DNA from: Gammaproteobacteria bacterium | GTDB taxonomy: Bacteria > Pseudomonadota > Gammaproteobacteria > Coxiellales > Coxiellaceae | DNA: 53,949 nt | NCBI GenBank assembly: GCA_030429175.1 | Contig: JAUIDD010000015.1 | Location: forward strand, 1-53,949 | Reading direction: 5' to 3' | Shown here: piece by piece, positions 43,484-52,388 of the stretch | How the letters are laid out: each line of letters starts with the position of its first letter | How positions within the stretch are numbered: position 1 is the stretch's first letter | The notes under the pieces: generated by a model | The model's database searches: none | The model's input: the letters and a program-made list of their open reading frames with translations, nothing else | What the model was told of the DNA's origin: nothing | Translations under genes and position numbers: made by a program

Positions 43484-43873
43484 ATGGGCAAAAGACCTTT
43501 ATCGGTGGCCGTCATTTCATGGCTTGTGCTGATTTATAGTGTCGTGTGGATTTTATCCTATATTGCATATTACAGAATGATTATGGATCATCTTAACAGT
43601 ATCGATACGGGCGTACACTACTATTACCTATGCGTAGCAACAGCCTTTTTTAATATTGTGACCAGCATCTTTATGTTACGTGGGGATAATTGGTCGAGAT
43701 TGTTTTTCACTATCTGGAACATTATGATGATTGTCTATAGCTATGTTGTTGCGCATTCAAGCACGATTATTAGCTCAACCTTTGTTTGGATGATTATTTT
43801 TATTATCTTCCTTATTTTCTTATACTCGCGTAGTTCAAATGAATTCTTTCGCTTAAAACGCAGTGCAGTGTAG
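43484..43873 (+). CDS. Small four-segment membrane protein before the exporter
   Basis: A 129-residue protein with four predicted helices (about 8-29, 46-67, 73-92 and 97-115) and a basic C-terminus. AAGGAG precedes the ATG. I do not recognise a family. Its stop codon touches the start of the DHA2-type transporter gene with no gap, so the two are translated from one message and may function together. Confidence 0.6.
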   Translation: MGKRPLSVAVISWLVLIYSVVWILSYIAYYRMIMDHLNSIDTGVHYYYLCVATAFFNIVTSIFMLRGDNWSRLFFTIWNIMMIVYSYVVAHSSTIISSTFVWMIIFIIFLIFLYSRSSNEFFRLKRSAV

Positions 43874-45253
43874 ATGGAGGCGGCACCAAAACCAGTTTTT
43901 TCTGTTGTTGGTGTCTGCTTCGCAGTAGCCATAGGCGGTTTGATCTTCTCTGAGATTAATCTCGCCTTGGCATCAATTAAAAATATTTTTCATGCATCGA
44001 TAACCCAATTACAATGGATTCTCAATACTTATGGGATTTTTGTGTCGAGTACACTCGTCTTGTTTGGTCGTCTTGGAGATATAATTGGACGTAAGCGATT
44101 ATTTATAATAGGGCTTGTGATGTTATCAATCGCAATGCTAGGCTCTGGGCTTGCGCCTAACATCTATGTTTTGATTGCGTGTCAGGCTTTAAATGGTGCG
44201 TCATCTGCTATTGTTATGCCAGTATCACAAGCAATGCTTACCAATATGTATCCACTACATCGGCGTAGTAAAGCAATTGGTCTGTGGGCTGGTGCAGTTG
44301 GTATTGCCTTAGGATTAGGTCCGTTATATAGCGGCATTGTTATCGGTATGCTTGGTTGGCGCTGGGTGTTTTTGTTAAATGTACCAATGATATTACTCGC
44401 ATTATACTGGGTTATACGATATGCCAATGAGTCTCGAACCGATGAAGAAGCCCCAAGACTCGATTATTTAGGCGCATTGCTGCTGATGTTGTCACTGGGT
44501 GCATTTGTGACGATGATCGTTGAAGCTGAAAACTGGCCCCTAAATATCTCGATAATGTTATTGATTATCTCAGTGATTGGCTTTTCATTACTTTATTGGG
44601 TTGAATCAAAAATAGCTACACAGCCAATTATTCGTAAAGATCTCTTTAAAAATAGGGCGTTTTTCTTATCATCGTTTTGTAATTGCTGTTTACTCTTTTT
44701 TATTTGGGCTGGCTTCTTTTTAATCCCATTATTTTTACAACAGCATTTGGGCTATTCACCAGTAATATCGGGTTTGATTATGCTATTAGTAACCATCCCG
44801 CTGACTTTATTTTCATTTTTTAGTGAAAGGTTCTATCATCGTTTTGGTCCCAAGCGCCTTATTTTGGCTGGCTTTTTAAGCTTAATGCTTTCTGCAGTTT
44901 CACAGCTATTTTTTACCGATACTGTTAATCGCCTGGTTATTGTCATCGCATCAATTAGCTTTGGACTCGCTTGGGGACTGATTTGGAATCCTTCTGCAAC
45001 ACGCGCGATTAGCACATTATCCCAATCACAAGCAGGCATCGCCTCAGGCACCTTTGTGACGTTCCAAGAAGTGGGCGGGAGCTGTGGATTAGCTGTATCT
45101 GGCGCAATATTACATTATTATTCAAACTTTACTGTTGGTTACCAACATGCCGCTATGATTTTACTGATTGTTTCATTGATCGGCTTCAGTGCAGCATTTT
45201 TAATGCGTCATGAAAAAAGGCGTATAGGTCTTGCTGGGAAGAAGTTTAATTAA
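43874..45253 (+). CDS. MFS exporter, DHA2 (EmrB/QacA) type
   Basis: A 459-residue drug/metabolite:H+ antiporter with 14 hydrophobic segments by eye. Helix 1 carries LALASIKNIFHAS, then WILNTYGIFVSSTLVLFGRLGDIIGRKRLF (motif A), RALNG-like QALNGASSAIVMPVSQAML, and LGLGPLYSGIVIGMLGWRWVFLLNVP (motif C, antiporter signature). Such pumps usually export small molecules. It starts right at the stop of the small membrane protein, and a cyclodipeptide synthase gene follows 129 bases later on the same strand, which makes a cyclodipeptide an attractive but unproven substrate. Confidence 0.86.
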   Translation: MEAAPKPVFSVVGVCFAVAIGGLIFSEINLALASIKNIFHASITQLQWILNTYGIFVSSTLVLFGRLGDIIGRKRLFIIGLVMLSIAMLGSGLAPNIYVLIACQALNGASSAIVMPVSQAMLTNMYPLHRRSKAIGLWAGAVGIALGLGPLYSGIVIGMLGWRWVFLLNVPMILLALYWVIRYANESRTDEEAPRLDYLGALLLMLSLGAFVTMIVEAENWPLNISIMLLIISVIGFSLLYWVESKIATQPIIRKDLFKNRAFFLSSFCNCCLLFFIWAGFFLIPLFLQQHLGYSPVISGLIMLLVTIPLTLFSFFSERFYHRFGPKRLILAGFLSLMLSAVSQLFFTDTVNRLVIVIASISFGLAWGLIWNPSATRAISTLSQSQAGIASGTFVTFQEVGGSCGLAVSGAILHYYSNFTVGYQHAAMILLIVSLIGFSAAFLMRHEKRRIGLAGKKFN

Positions 45254-45382
45254 CCTTAGGAATTATTTAAAAAAGAGCGTCTATTTATCAATTAGCTTAA
45301 TCTCCATAAGTTTTGATCGAGGTCAAGTTTACATAGCGCGATCTGGGTTACTATTTTATCCGTTTTATCAGCGGATGAAATC

Positions 45383-46144
45383 ATGCAGGACGAGCAAACA
45401 GGAACGCGGACTAAAGCTTTTTTCGTAAGTAGTGGACATTTAAAACCTTGCTTTGAGCAAGCCCATTGCGCTGTGCCTATCAGTGTTGGCCAGCGATATC
45501 ATGAAGATCAAAAATTTCTTTCAACCATCCAATTAGTTAATAAGCATTTTAAATCCTGTACTTTTATCGTGTGTGATACATTACAACGGCATACACTACA
45601 AATCTATCAACCACATTTAACCGACCACCAGGCTTTTGATCTTGCCATAGAGCAGGGAGCTGATTGGTATCAACGTAATAAACAAGCAATAAATGCCCTT
45701 GAAATACCCTATGAAATTATGCATTGGGCACATTGGCTACAACAGCCTGATTTTAAAATTCAGCTTGGCTTACTTGAGTCTGTATGTCAGCAACTGGCTA
45801 ATTTTAAACTTATCTTCAATCGTACCGCACAAACGTTTACTAACCGTATAATAGCCAGAATACCTGAATTACAACGTATGCGAGATTTTATTTTCGAACA
45901 ATCATTGATTTATCTTAAAGAAGAGTGTGCGGTATATCCGTTGTGGCTCGAGCAACAATTCGATTTTGTGCTTTATCCTGGGCGTTACTTACCAACAGGC
46001 GCACTGAACTATGATTATTTTATAAAGCCTTCGCATCCAGATTTACTACGTTATGTTCGAATAAACTTTAAGGCGATTACTACCTATTTTGCAGAAGAAG
46101 CAAGCTACTCTGATTTTATTAATTTAGTTAGCCGTTTTAGCTAA
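45383..46144 (+). CDS. tRNA-dependent cyclodipeptide synthase (XYP subfamily)
   Basis: A 253-residue enzyme that joins two aminoacyl residues taken from charged tRNAs into a cyclic dipeptide (2,5-diketopiperazine). Family marks: the nucleophile Ser34 in AVPISVGQRY, CTFIVCDTLQRHTLQ after the first strands, Tyr177 and Glu181 in IYLKEECAVYPLW (Y-x3-E pair), and FDFVLYPGRY, whose Tyr198-Pro199 places it in the XYP rather than the NYQ branch. Known members from Legionella and Rickettsiella relatives are of this general type. The ribosome site is weak. It is preceded by a DHA2 exporter and overlaps the convergent response regulator gene by 21 bases. No cyclodipeptide oxidase or P450 is adjacent. 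The amino acids used cannot be read. Confidence 0.85.
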   Translation: MQDEQTGTRTKAFFVSSGHLKPCFEQAHCAVPISVGQRYHEDQKFLSTIQLVNKHFKSCTFIVCDTLQRHTLQIYQPHLTDHQAFDLAIEQGADWYQRNKQAINALEIPYEIMHWAHWLQQPDFKIQLGLLESVCQQLANFKLIFNRTAQTFTNRIIARIPELQRMRDFIFEQSLIYLKEECAVYPLWLEQQFDFVLYPGRYLPTGALNYDYFIKPSHPDLLRYVRINFKAITTYFAEEASYSDFINLVSRFS

Positions 46145-46456
46145 GATATTTTGATACAGCTCACGCGTCAATGGTTTGCTGTAAATGCACACATCTGTTA
46201 AATCTTCATGTGCAGTTAAACCAACTACGGGAGTATTAACACCCAACTCAAATAAACGTTTTCTAACGGTTAAGCCGTCGATATCTGGTAAACCGATATC
46301 GAGGATAATCAAGTTGAATTCTTGTGTTGTGGCTAGCTTGAGTGCTTCTGCACCTGTGCCAACAACAGTCACTTTGTCATTACAATTTGAAATAACAAAA
46401 GATGCAATACGTTGCGCAATTAAATTGTCTTCAACTAGTAGTATATTACGTGACAT
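46124..46456 (-). CDS. Single-domain response regulator
   Basis: A 110-residue receiver domain without output domain. Acidic pocket residues Glu9-Asp10 (LLVEDN), phosphoacceptor Asp53 (IILDIGLPD), Thr81 (GLTAHE) and Lys94 (YSKPL) are all present. It starts inside the end of the kinase gene (11-base overlap), so the two form a pair. Lacking a DNA-binding part, it probably acts by protein contact or in a phosphorelay. Its 3' end overlaps the cyclodipeptide synthase gene on the other strand by 21 bases. Confidence 0.92.
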   Translation of the reverse strand: MSRNILLVEDNLIAQRIASFVISNCNDKVTVVGTGAEALKLATTQEFNLIILDIGLPDIDGLTVRKRLFELGVNTPVVGLTAHEDLTDVCIYSKPLTRELYQNILAKTAN

Positions 46457-47936
46457 GATATTTGCTCTCTTGTTTTACATCTAATTGGTTAATCGTAAAT
46501 GGTATACAACAGGACACAATGGTACCTGTATTAACATCACTTGCAAAAGTGAGCTTACCTTCAAGATCTTCGACAAATTGACGGACTATCGACAGACCCA
46601 GGCCTGAGCCTTGATATTTATTTTTCTTATAAGAAGGTGCGAGCTTGGTAAAATCATTAAATACCAATTCTTGATCGTGTGCACTGACACCAATACCATC
46701 ATCCTTAATTTGAATCACCAGCATCAGTTTATTATCAAAGATATGCTGCGTTTCTATGTCAATTTGGACAAGTCCCTGGGGTGCAAACTTAATGGCATTA
46801 TGGAGTAAATTAAGCAGAATGCGACGCAAGCGTGGCGCATCACCGACCAAAATAGGTATATCTTCTTTAATTGATTTTTGTAGTGTTACTTTTTCAGCGC
46901 CAGAGTTACTCAATAAAGTTTGACAAACTGAATCAGCTAATTGGGCTACATCAAAAAATTGCTTTTTAAGGGGCACTTTGCCTTCAGTAATATCAGTGTA
47001 TTCGAACATTTCGTTAATCAGTTGTAAAAGTGTGTCTCCCGAGCAGAGTAAATCTTTCGTTAAAGCAGATGTTTTCGGATTTTTATCTTCAATTTCATCG
47101 ATGATATGTGTTAAACCAACCAGGTTTGTCAGTGGTGTTTTTATATCGTGGCGCATATTTTTAATAAAATCCATTTTCATTTTGATAAGGCGTTCTGCTT
47201 GGTTTTTTGCGGCATTCATAGTAATTTCTGCTTCTTTACGTTTAGTGATGTCGATTGAAATACCAAGTAAGCCGCATACTTCTCCATTTTGGTTGTGCAG
47301 TGGGATTTTTTGTGAGTAATATACCTCATTCGGCACACTAACTTCTTCTAGTGAAACAGGGGTATTCGTTGATATAACTTTATTATCAATTTCTTGAAGT
47401 TGGCGAGACTGTGCCTCATCAAAAAAATGATGATAGGTTTTACCAATATATTCTGACTCATCTTTGAGTCCTAAATAATCCAACATGTTTTGGTTACAGC
47501 CCATAAAAATACCATCTTTATTCCTCCAATAAACATAGCCCGGCATGATATCAATCATATTACGATAAAACGAGCGAATATTTTTTGCGTATGACAATGG
47601 TGATTGTGCAGTCCGATCAAGTTCATCACCCATAATTTCGTGATTCATTTCAGCCAGTAATTGATTGATACTCGGACGTGACCTAAAGTAAATAATCAGT
47701 GCCAAACAACTACCACAGCATATCATGCTAAGACCAGCGCCCATGGTTAACAGGGTATCGCTATGTAATATACCGTGTATAACTGTGATAAATTGAATAA
47801 CAAAAAAACCACCGAATGTCGTTAAGGATAGGGATTCTCCGGTATTGTGTCGTATAATACGCAAGCACTGTGGTATGAACAATAACGCGTTCACGATCAT
47901 TGCCCCCGAAAATACTAATTTAAATACTAAGTCCAC
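46446..47936 (-). CDS. Sensor histidine kinase with PQ-loop (SemiSWEET-like) N-terminus
   Basis: A 496-residue inner-membrane kinase starting with GTG after AGGGG. Residues 5-85 are three membrane helices with a PQ-loop, FIPQCLRIIRHNTGESLSLT, the signature of SemiSWEET/MtN3 sugar carriers. A PAS domain follows (about 122-240: MPGYVYWRNKDGIFMGCNQN). The DHp domain has the phosphoacceptor His263 in NMRHDIKTPLTNL. The ATPase domain has N-box NLLHNAIKFA, DDGIGV and GSGLGLSI. All catalytic residues are intact. Its partner regulator overlaps downstream. The signal sensed is unknown; the PQ-loop part could bind a small molecule. Confidence 0.9.
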   Translation of the reverse strand: MDLVFKLVFSGAMIVNALLFIPQCLRIIRHNTGESLSLTTFGGFFVIQFITVIHGILHSDTLLTMGAGLSMICCGSCLALIIYFRSRPSINQLLAEMNHEIMGDELDRTAQSPLSYAKNIRSFYRNMIDIMPGYVYWRNKDGIFMGCNQNMLDYLGLKDESEYIGKTYHHFFDEAQSRQLQEIDNKVISTNTPVSLEEVSVPNEVYYSQKIPLHNQNGEVCGLLGISIDITKRKEAEITMNAAKNQAERLIKMKMDFIKNMRHDIKTPLTNLVGLTHIIDEIEDKNPKTSALTKDLLCSGDTLLQLINEMFEYTDITEGKVPLKKQFFDVAQLADSVCQTLLSNSGAEKVTLQKSIKEDIPILVGDAPRLRRILLNLLHNAIKFAPQGLVQIDIETQHIFDNKLMLVIQIKDDGIGVSAHDQELVFNDFTKLAPSYKKNKYQGSGLGLSIVRQFVEDLEGKLTFASDVNTGTIVSCCIPFTINQLDVKQESKYHVT

Positions 47937-48118
47937 GACATTGCCCCTACATACTTAACCTTGGCCATCAATTATACATAGATGCGCAAATATGCAAATT
48001 GGGCGTATGCTCGAAAACGTGTAGGATATCTGCTATATTACATTAAATTATACATATAACTCATTGATATTGATATTTATTTGCGATGTTTTTGGTAAAA
48101 GTATATCCTGGAGCCTCT

Positions 48119-48694
48119 ATGGATGATTTTGCGAATAATTTGACTCTCATTGTGAATGCCTGCTTATTACAACTTCCATTAGTGTGTATGCTGGTCGGGG
48201 GCTTATGGGTAATTCAGCTCATTAATGCACTAACGCGCTATTCGCTAAACTATTTTGGTATTATTCCACGCGCGAAACGCGGTTTGATTGGCATCGTATT
48301 TTGTCCATTACTGCATAGAGACTATGAACATTTGTTTCTTAATTCTATTGTGCTATTCGTACTACTGAACTTAATGCTGTTATTTGGTATGCATACTTTT
48401 ATTTTAGCAACTTTAATCATCGTGCTTCTAGGTGGTTTATTGGTGTGGTGCTTTGGTAGGCGCGCTATTCATATTGGTGCAAGTGGGTTGGTGATGGGCT
48501 ACTGGGGGTTTATATTGGTTAACGCCTACAATAAAGGCACATTGTTTGCTATTCTTATCGCTATTTTATGTCTCTATTATTTTGCAGGGCTTTTCTTTAA
48601 TTTGTTTCCAAAAGATCGGACCACATCATGGGAAGGGCATGTGTTTGGTTTTGTTGCTGGTGTGGTGGCAGTTTTTATGGTGAATTATGCCTAA
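48119..48694 (+). CDS. Rhomboid-family intramembrane serine protease
   Basis: A 191-residue membrane protein with six segments by eye. The ATG at 48119 follows CTGGAG by 6 bases; the in-frame ATG at 48086 has no ribosome site. Catalytic Ser122 lies in HIGASGLVMGYWG and His174 in SWEGHVFGFVAG; CPLLHRDYEHLFLNS is the conserved L1-loop/helix-2 entry. It cleaves membrane helices of unknown substrates. It overlaps the following GST gene by 8 bases, suggesting coupled translation. Confidence 0.88.
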   Translation: MDDFANNLTLIVNACLLQLPLVCMLVGGLWVIQLINALTRYSLNYFGIIPRAKRGLIGIVFCPLLHRDYEHLFLNSIVLFVLLNLMLLFGMHTFILATLIIVLLGGLLVWCFGRRAIHIGASGLVMGYWGFILVNAYNKGTLFAILIAILCLYYFAGLFFNLFPKDRTTSWEGHVFGFVAGVVAVFMVNYA

Positions 48695-49295
48695 CTTACC
48701 TATCTTATATTCTTTTAGACGTTGCCCTTATGCCATACGCGCTCGCATGGCACTATATGAGGCGAGTTTACGTTATATACTGCGTGAAGTTGATTTGAAA
48801 AATAAACCACAGACATTGCTCGATATCTCAGCAAAGGGGACAGTGCCGGTATTAATTCATACTGATGGTAAGGTTTATGATGAAAGTTTAGCTATTATTA
48901 TGCTCATATTACCCGACCGTGAGCCACTTAATCAGGATACTATACAGCAGCTAAATCATGAGCTGATACCCGCAATACGACGCTTAAAATATCACAGTCA
49001 TTATGATGATGTAGATTTCAATTTTGAGCAACAAAGAGTAGTTAATGTATTTCAACAGCTCGAAAAATCAGTCGAGACAAAAATGCTCGGGCAGGGCGCA
49101 TTAAACCATACGGATATTGCAGTGCTACCATTTTTGCGTCAGCTATATATCTCAGACAAGGATTGGTTCTCAAAAGTCGCACCAAAACGGGTTAGGCAGT
49201 GGTTGCTAGAATTTTTAGACTCTGAAATGCATCAAAATATTATGCAGAAACACCCACCTTGGCAACCAACGCAGAGTCCTGTGATTTGCCAATAA
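48687..49295 (+). CDS. Glutathione S-transferase/glutaredoxin-2-like protein
   Basis: A 202-residue thioredoxin-fold plus helical-domain protein. The active-site region is YSFRRCPYAIRARMAL (Cys13-Pro-Tyr), the glutathione-binding cis-Pro is in GTVPVLI, and DESLAIIMLI follows. Helical C-domain starts near residue 85. A Cys-type active site suggests thiol transfer (omega or glutaredoxin-2 like) rather than classic conjugation. It is coupled to the rhomboid gene by an 8-base overlap. Confidence 0.85.
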   Translation: MPNLPILYSFRRCPYAIRARMALYEASLRYILREVDLKNKPQTLLDISAKGTVPVLIHTDGKVYDESLAIIMLILPDREPLNQDTIQQLNHELIPAIRRLKYHSHYDDVDFNFEQQRVVNVFQQLEKSVETKMLGQGALNHTDIAVLPFLRQLYISDKDWFSKVAPKRVRQWLLEFLDSEMHQNIMQKHPPWQPTQSPVICQ

Positions 49296-49335
49296 GCTGA
49301 TTACTTGCTACGATATTTTTTTAACAAGGAGAAGC

Positions 49336-50037
49336 ATGATGCGTCAGTTTAAAACTTTATCTATTTCACTAGCATTACTCGCATTAAATGCAGGCGCACA
49401 TGGTAGTACGCTCACCCGTAACTTAGTGGTATATCCGATTGAAGTTGAACAATGGGTAACGACTAAAACAGCTAAAACCAGCATCGAAGTAAATGCAACG
49501 CTCGATAATAAGCAGCAAGATGCAACCATTCAACAAAAAATCATGCAAGACCTTGCTAAAATTGCGCCCGCTGAATGGCATGTTACACGCCTTATTCGCA
49601 ACCAAAGCTCTTCGGGTTTAAGTACAGTCCAAGCAACTGTTGAGGCTCGCTTATCAGATGCCATGCTTGTCAGTCTAAATGCGAAAGTGACTAAAATTTC
49701 TAAACCTGGCCTGAAGTATCGAGTGAAAGGAATTGAATTTACGCCAAGCTTTGTTGAAAAGCAAATAGCATTCGATAATCTTCGTTCTCAAGTATACCAA
49801 CACGCTAAAACAGAACTTAGCAAACTCAATCAGCTTTATCCGAAGCAAACATTTATGCTCCATCAAGTTAACTTTTTAGCTAATGGTTTGGTGTCAAGAC
49901 CTATGCCTACTGCATATTCGAATAAAATAGCGATGTTAGCAAGCGATGGTGCGCAAATGGTTAGTACACCTGTTGGCAATTTAATGCAAATGAAAGCAAC
50001 GATTGCATTTGTTAATATTGTTGCTGCGCCTAAATAA
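49336..50037 (+). CDS. Exported protein of unknown function
   Basis: A 233-residue protein with a signal peptide (ISLALLALNAGAHG) and a mature part of about 210 residues made of alternating strands and two helices. It has two ATG codons in a row; AAGGAG stands 4 and 7 bases before them. Blocks such as YRVKGIEFTPSFVEKQIAFD and LYPKQTFMLHQVNF remind me of SIMPL/DUF541 proteins in general layout, but I see no firm signature. It is probably periplasmic and apparently transcribed alone. Confidence 0.55.
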   Translation: MMRQFKTLSISLALLALNAGAHGSTLTRNLVVYPIEVEQWVTTKTAKTSIEVNATLDNKQQDATIQQKIMQDLAKIAPAEWHVTRLIRNQSSSGLSTVQATVEARLSDAMLVSLNAKVTKISKPGLKYRVKGIEFTPSFVEKQIAFDNLRSQVYQHAKTELSKLNQLYPKQTFMLHQVNFLANGLVSRPMPTAYSNKIAMLASDGAQMVSTPVGNLMQMKATIAFVNIVAAPK

Positions 50038-50156
50038 ACATAATCAAATTACTTTATGCTATTAAAACAGCATTAAGGATATCTTGAATCTAATGAGAGC
50101 TAGTGATAGAGTGCGATTCATATTTTGAATAAAAACCATAATAAAACTAACTCAAT

Positions 50157-50927
50157 ATGCATAACATTATTTCCTTAGGCTTGAAAACCAATAATAACAA
50201 CAGAGCCGTACTTAATACTCGAGCAGCATTATTACTTAAAAGCACAAATAAAAAACAACAACAGCAAGGCTTAATTGAACTAAAACAAGCAGCGGCCCAA
50301 GGGCATGGTCTTGCACAATTTAATCTTGGTCACCATTACTATGTATCTGATCCCGACAAAGCTATCGAGTACTACAAAAAAGCGCTTAAAAATAACATCA
50401 TTCATGCAGCGTATAATTTAGGTCTTATTTATTTAAAACGTGAGGAATATACAAAGTCATTTGAATATTTTGAAACTGCAATAACTAAAAACATAGCTAT
50501 GGCGCATTATCAATTAGGCTATCTGTACTTTAAAGGATTGGGAGTTTCTCAAAATTATAATATAGCAGCTCAACAATTTTTAATCAGCGCAAAAGCAGGT
50601 GTTTTACAGGCTCAATATAAGCTAGCGTACTGCTTACTAAAAGGCCTTGGCATTCAAAATGATCCCGAACGTGCTTTTAAAATATATGAGTCATTATCAG
50701 CTCGAGGAAACCATGAGGCAACAGCCAACCTTGGCTGGATGTATTTAACAGGCACGGGTACAGTTGCTTGTAAACATAAAGCATGCGCCACATTTTTTGA
50801 ATCGGCAGGTCACGGTAATTATAATGGTAAAAAAGGCCTTCAACAGCTGGCAAAGCAAAATATGATGGCAAGATCACTATTAGAAACACTAAAGGAAAAT
50901 AAACATGCGCAGGGTAGAAGATCGTAA
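50157..50927 (+). CDS. Sel1-repeat protein
   Basis: A 256-residue protein with about five Sel1-like repeats (GLAQFNLGHHYYV, AAYNLGLIYLKREEY, AHYQLGYLYFKGLGVSQNY, AQYKLAYCLLKGLGIQND, ATANLGWMYLTGTGTV), a helical scaffold for protein binding. No signal peptide is seen; the N-terminus is Asn- and Gln-rich. Sel1 proteins in Legionella include secreted factors for host entry and trafficking. Its last 23 bases overlap the start of the cysteine-rich protein gene, so the pair is translated together and may interact. Confidence 0.8.
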   Translation: MHNIISLGLKTNNNNRAVLNTRAALLLKSTNKKQQQQGLIELKQAAAQGHGLAQFNLGHHYYVSDPDKAIEYYKKALKNNIIHAAYNLGLIYLKREEYTKSFEYFETAITKNIAMAHYQLGYLYFKGLGVSQNYNIAAQQFLISAKAGVLQAQYKLAYCLLKGLGIQNDPERAFKIYESLSARGNHEATANLGWMYLTGTGTVACKHKACATFFESAGHGNYNGKKGLQQLAKQNMMARSLLETLKENKHAQGRRS

Positions 50928-52107
50928 ACAAGTTCCAAGATGGGCAATAGCTGTTACAGATGACGTTTATAAAATTATTTTTGAAAAAATCAAAAGGGCA
51001 ACTGTAGAAGAACTGGAACAAGTGCAAACATCACTGATAGATCCATCAAATAATTTAATTTTTATTAATTTGAAAGGGGTAGTAGAGGTCTATCATACGC
51101 CCGAAAGCCTCCTAACTACTTGGGCAGATGTGCCAGATCAAAGTAAGCCAGAGGTTAAATTACGCGTACAAAAACTTATACAAGACAATCTGACTTGGGC
51201 AATTGCGCAAAAACATAAAGAAAAACATGCCCAAGATCCATTAAACTCTGATATCACTACATTTATAATAGATACTGAGCCTAATCAACACGAATCTCCT
51301 GGTACAGTACATCATCGTTCTAATATCTTAACTGAACCAAGAAGAAGAAAGCAGGAAAATTGCTGTTGTTGCTGTTGTGACAAGACATCTAATAATCGTG
51401 CTCACAGCAATAATAGAGACAGTGACAATAGAAGCACATATAGTAAAAACACAGATGATGTAAACAACGTATTTGCATCTTCGGTTGGACTTATTTCACA
51501 TGGCATATATATGGGCACTAGTGACTATTCAGTAGAAAATGGCGTATTAAGCCGTAATGGTCCTGATTTAGGTTTCTATGATTCCAATGCATATATTGGC
51601 ATTACTGATGGTAACTTTGTTCAAGGTAGCGATACAACTAGCGATTGCTTTTGTTGTGGGAGCAGTTCGTCTGAAAACCACTCACTTGGCGCAGATGGTA
51701 TTATAAATGAAACAAACGAAACAACGAATTACTGCTGTATACAATGTTCAAATACACATCATGATTCTATAACTGGCGAAGGTACTTTAGATTCTGGAAG
51801 CTCAGATTTAGAATGTTGTGGGCAAGAAATATACGCTTGCGAAAATAGTACGGCTAATTGTTGCTACAGTTGCGACATAGATTGTTGTGGTAGTGATTGC
51901 TGCAATTATGAATGTGCAGACTGTTGTAGTAGTGACTGTGGTGAAGATATTTGTCAGCCAATTAGCTGTTGCTATGAGAATATTTCTGATCTTTTTGGCT
52001 GCTGTTTCTCTAATCTGGGAAATGCAGCTTCTTGCATATTGGAGTGCATCTCTGAATTAGACTGCGCCGATTGCGACTGTTCTGATATGAGTATTGATCT
52101 CGATTAG
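50905..52107 (+). CDS. Cysteine-rich orphan protein with CCCCCC run
   Basis: A 400-residue protein of two halves. Residues 1-110 are a regular alpha/beta region (VPRWAIAVTDDVYKIIFEKI, LIFINLKGVVEVYH). After a basic stretch PRRRKQEN come six Cys in a row (153-158). A low-complexity Asn/Ser/Asp middle leads to a C-terminal 155 residues holding 30 more Cys, often as CC or CCxxC (e.g. CDIDCCGSDCCNYECADCC). There is no signal peptide or membrane segment. The total is 36 Cys. Metal binding, disulfide cross-linking or host S-acylation of the CCCCCC site are possible. I know no family with this layout. It overlaps the Sel1 gene. Confidence 0.65.
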   Translation: MRRVEDRKQVPRWAIAVTDDVYKIIFEKIKRATVEELEQVQTSLIDPSNNLIFINLKGVVEVYHTPESLLTTWADVPDQSKPEVKLRVQKLIQDNLTWAIAQKHKEKHAQDPLNSDITTFIIDTEPNQHESPGTVHHRSNILTEPRRRKQENCCCCCCDKTSNNRAHSNNRDSDNRSTYSKNTDDVNNVFASSVGLISHGIYMGTSDYSVENGVLSRNGPDLGFYDSNAYIGITDGNFVQGSDTTSDCFCCGSSSSENHSLGADGIINETNETTNYCCIQCSNTHHDSITGEGTLDSGSSDLECCGQEIYACENSTANCCYSCDIDCCGSDCCNYECADCCSSDCGEDICQPISCCYENISDLFGCCFSNLGNAASCILECISELDCADCDCSDMSIDLD

Positions 52108-52125
52108 CGGGCTATAAAACCCATA

Positions 52126-52153
52126 ACTTCCGATAATCTTTGTTATCGGAAGT
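52126..52153. terminator. Perfect 11-bp-arm hairpin after the Cys-rich gene
   Basis: ACTTCCGATAA and TTATCGGAAGT pair exactly around the loop TCTTTG, 19 bases after the stop. No T run follows. It probably ends or protects the Sel1/Cys-rich transcript. Confidence 0.55.
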
Positions 52154-52210
52154 AGTAATATAAGTGTCAGTAACGTGTTATGATGGCACACTTTTTGACA
52201 ATATTAGCTT

Positions 52211-52324
52211 ATGGACACTTATATGGGAGTTCAAAAAATAGACTTGTGTGGATTGTTGCTGGAGGATCAGTTCCGTAGCCGTCCGCGCTATCCTGATCAA
52301 TTGATATTACCAGAGAAGCACTAA
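52211..52324 (+). other. Short open frame in intergenic region, doubtful
   Basis: A 37-codon frame from the ATG at 52211 (MDTYMGVQKIDLCGLLLEDQ and on to EKH). TTGACA at 52195 stands too close to serve it as a -35 with a normal leader, and no ribosome site is seen. It may be a remnant of a lost gene. Nothing else is visible in 52154-52388. Confidence 0.2.
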
Positions 52325-52388
52325 GAGATTGCGTTTTTTTGTATAGAAGCTAATATGTGTATGTATACCAATAAACTGGATTATAATT

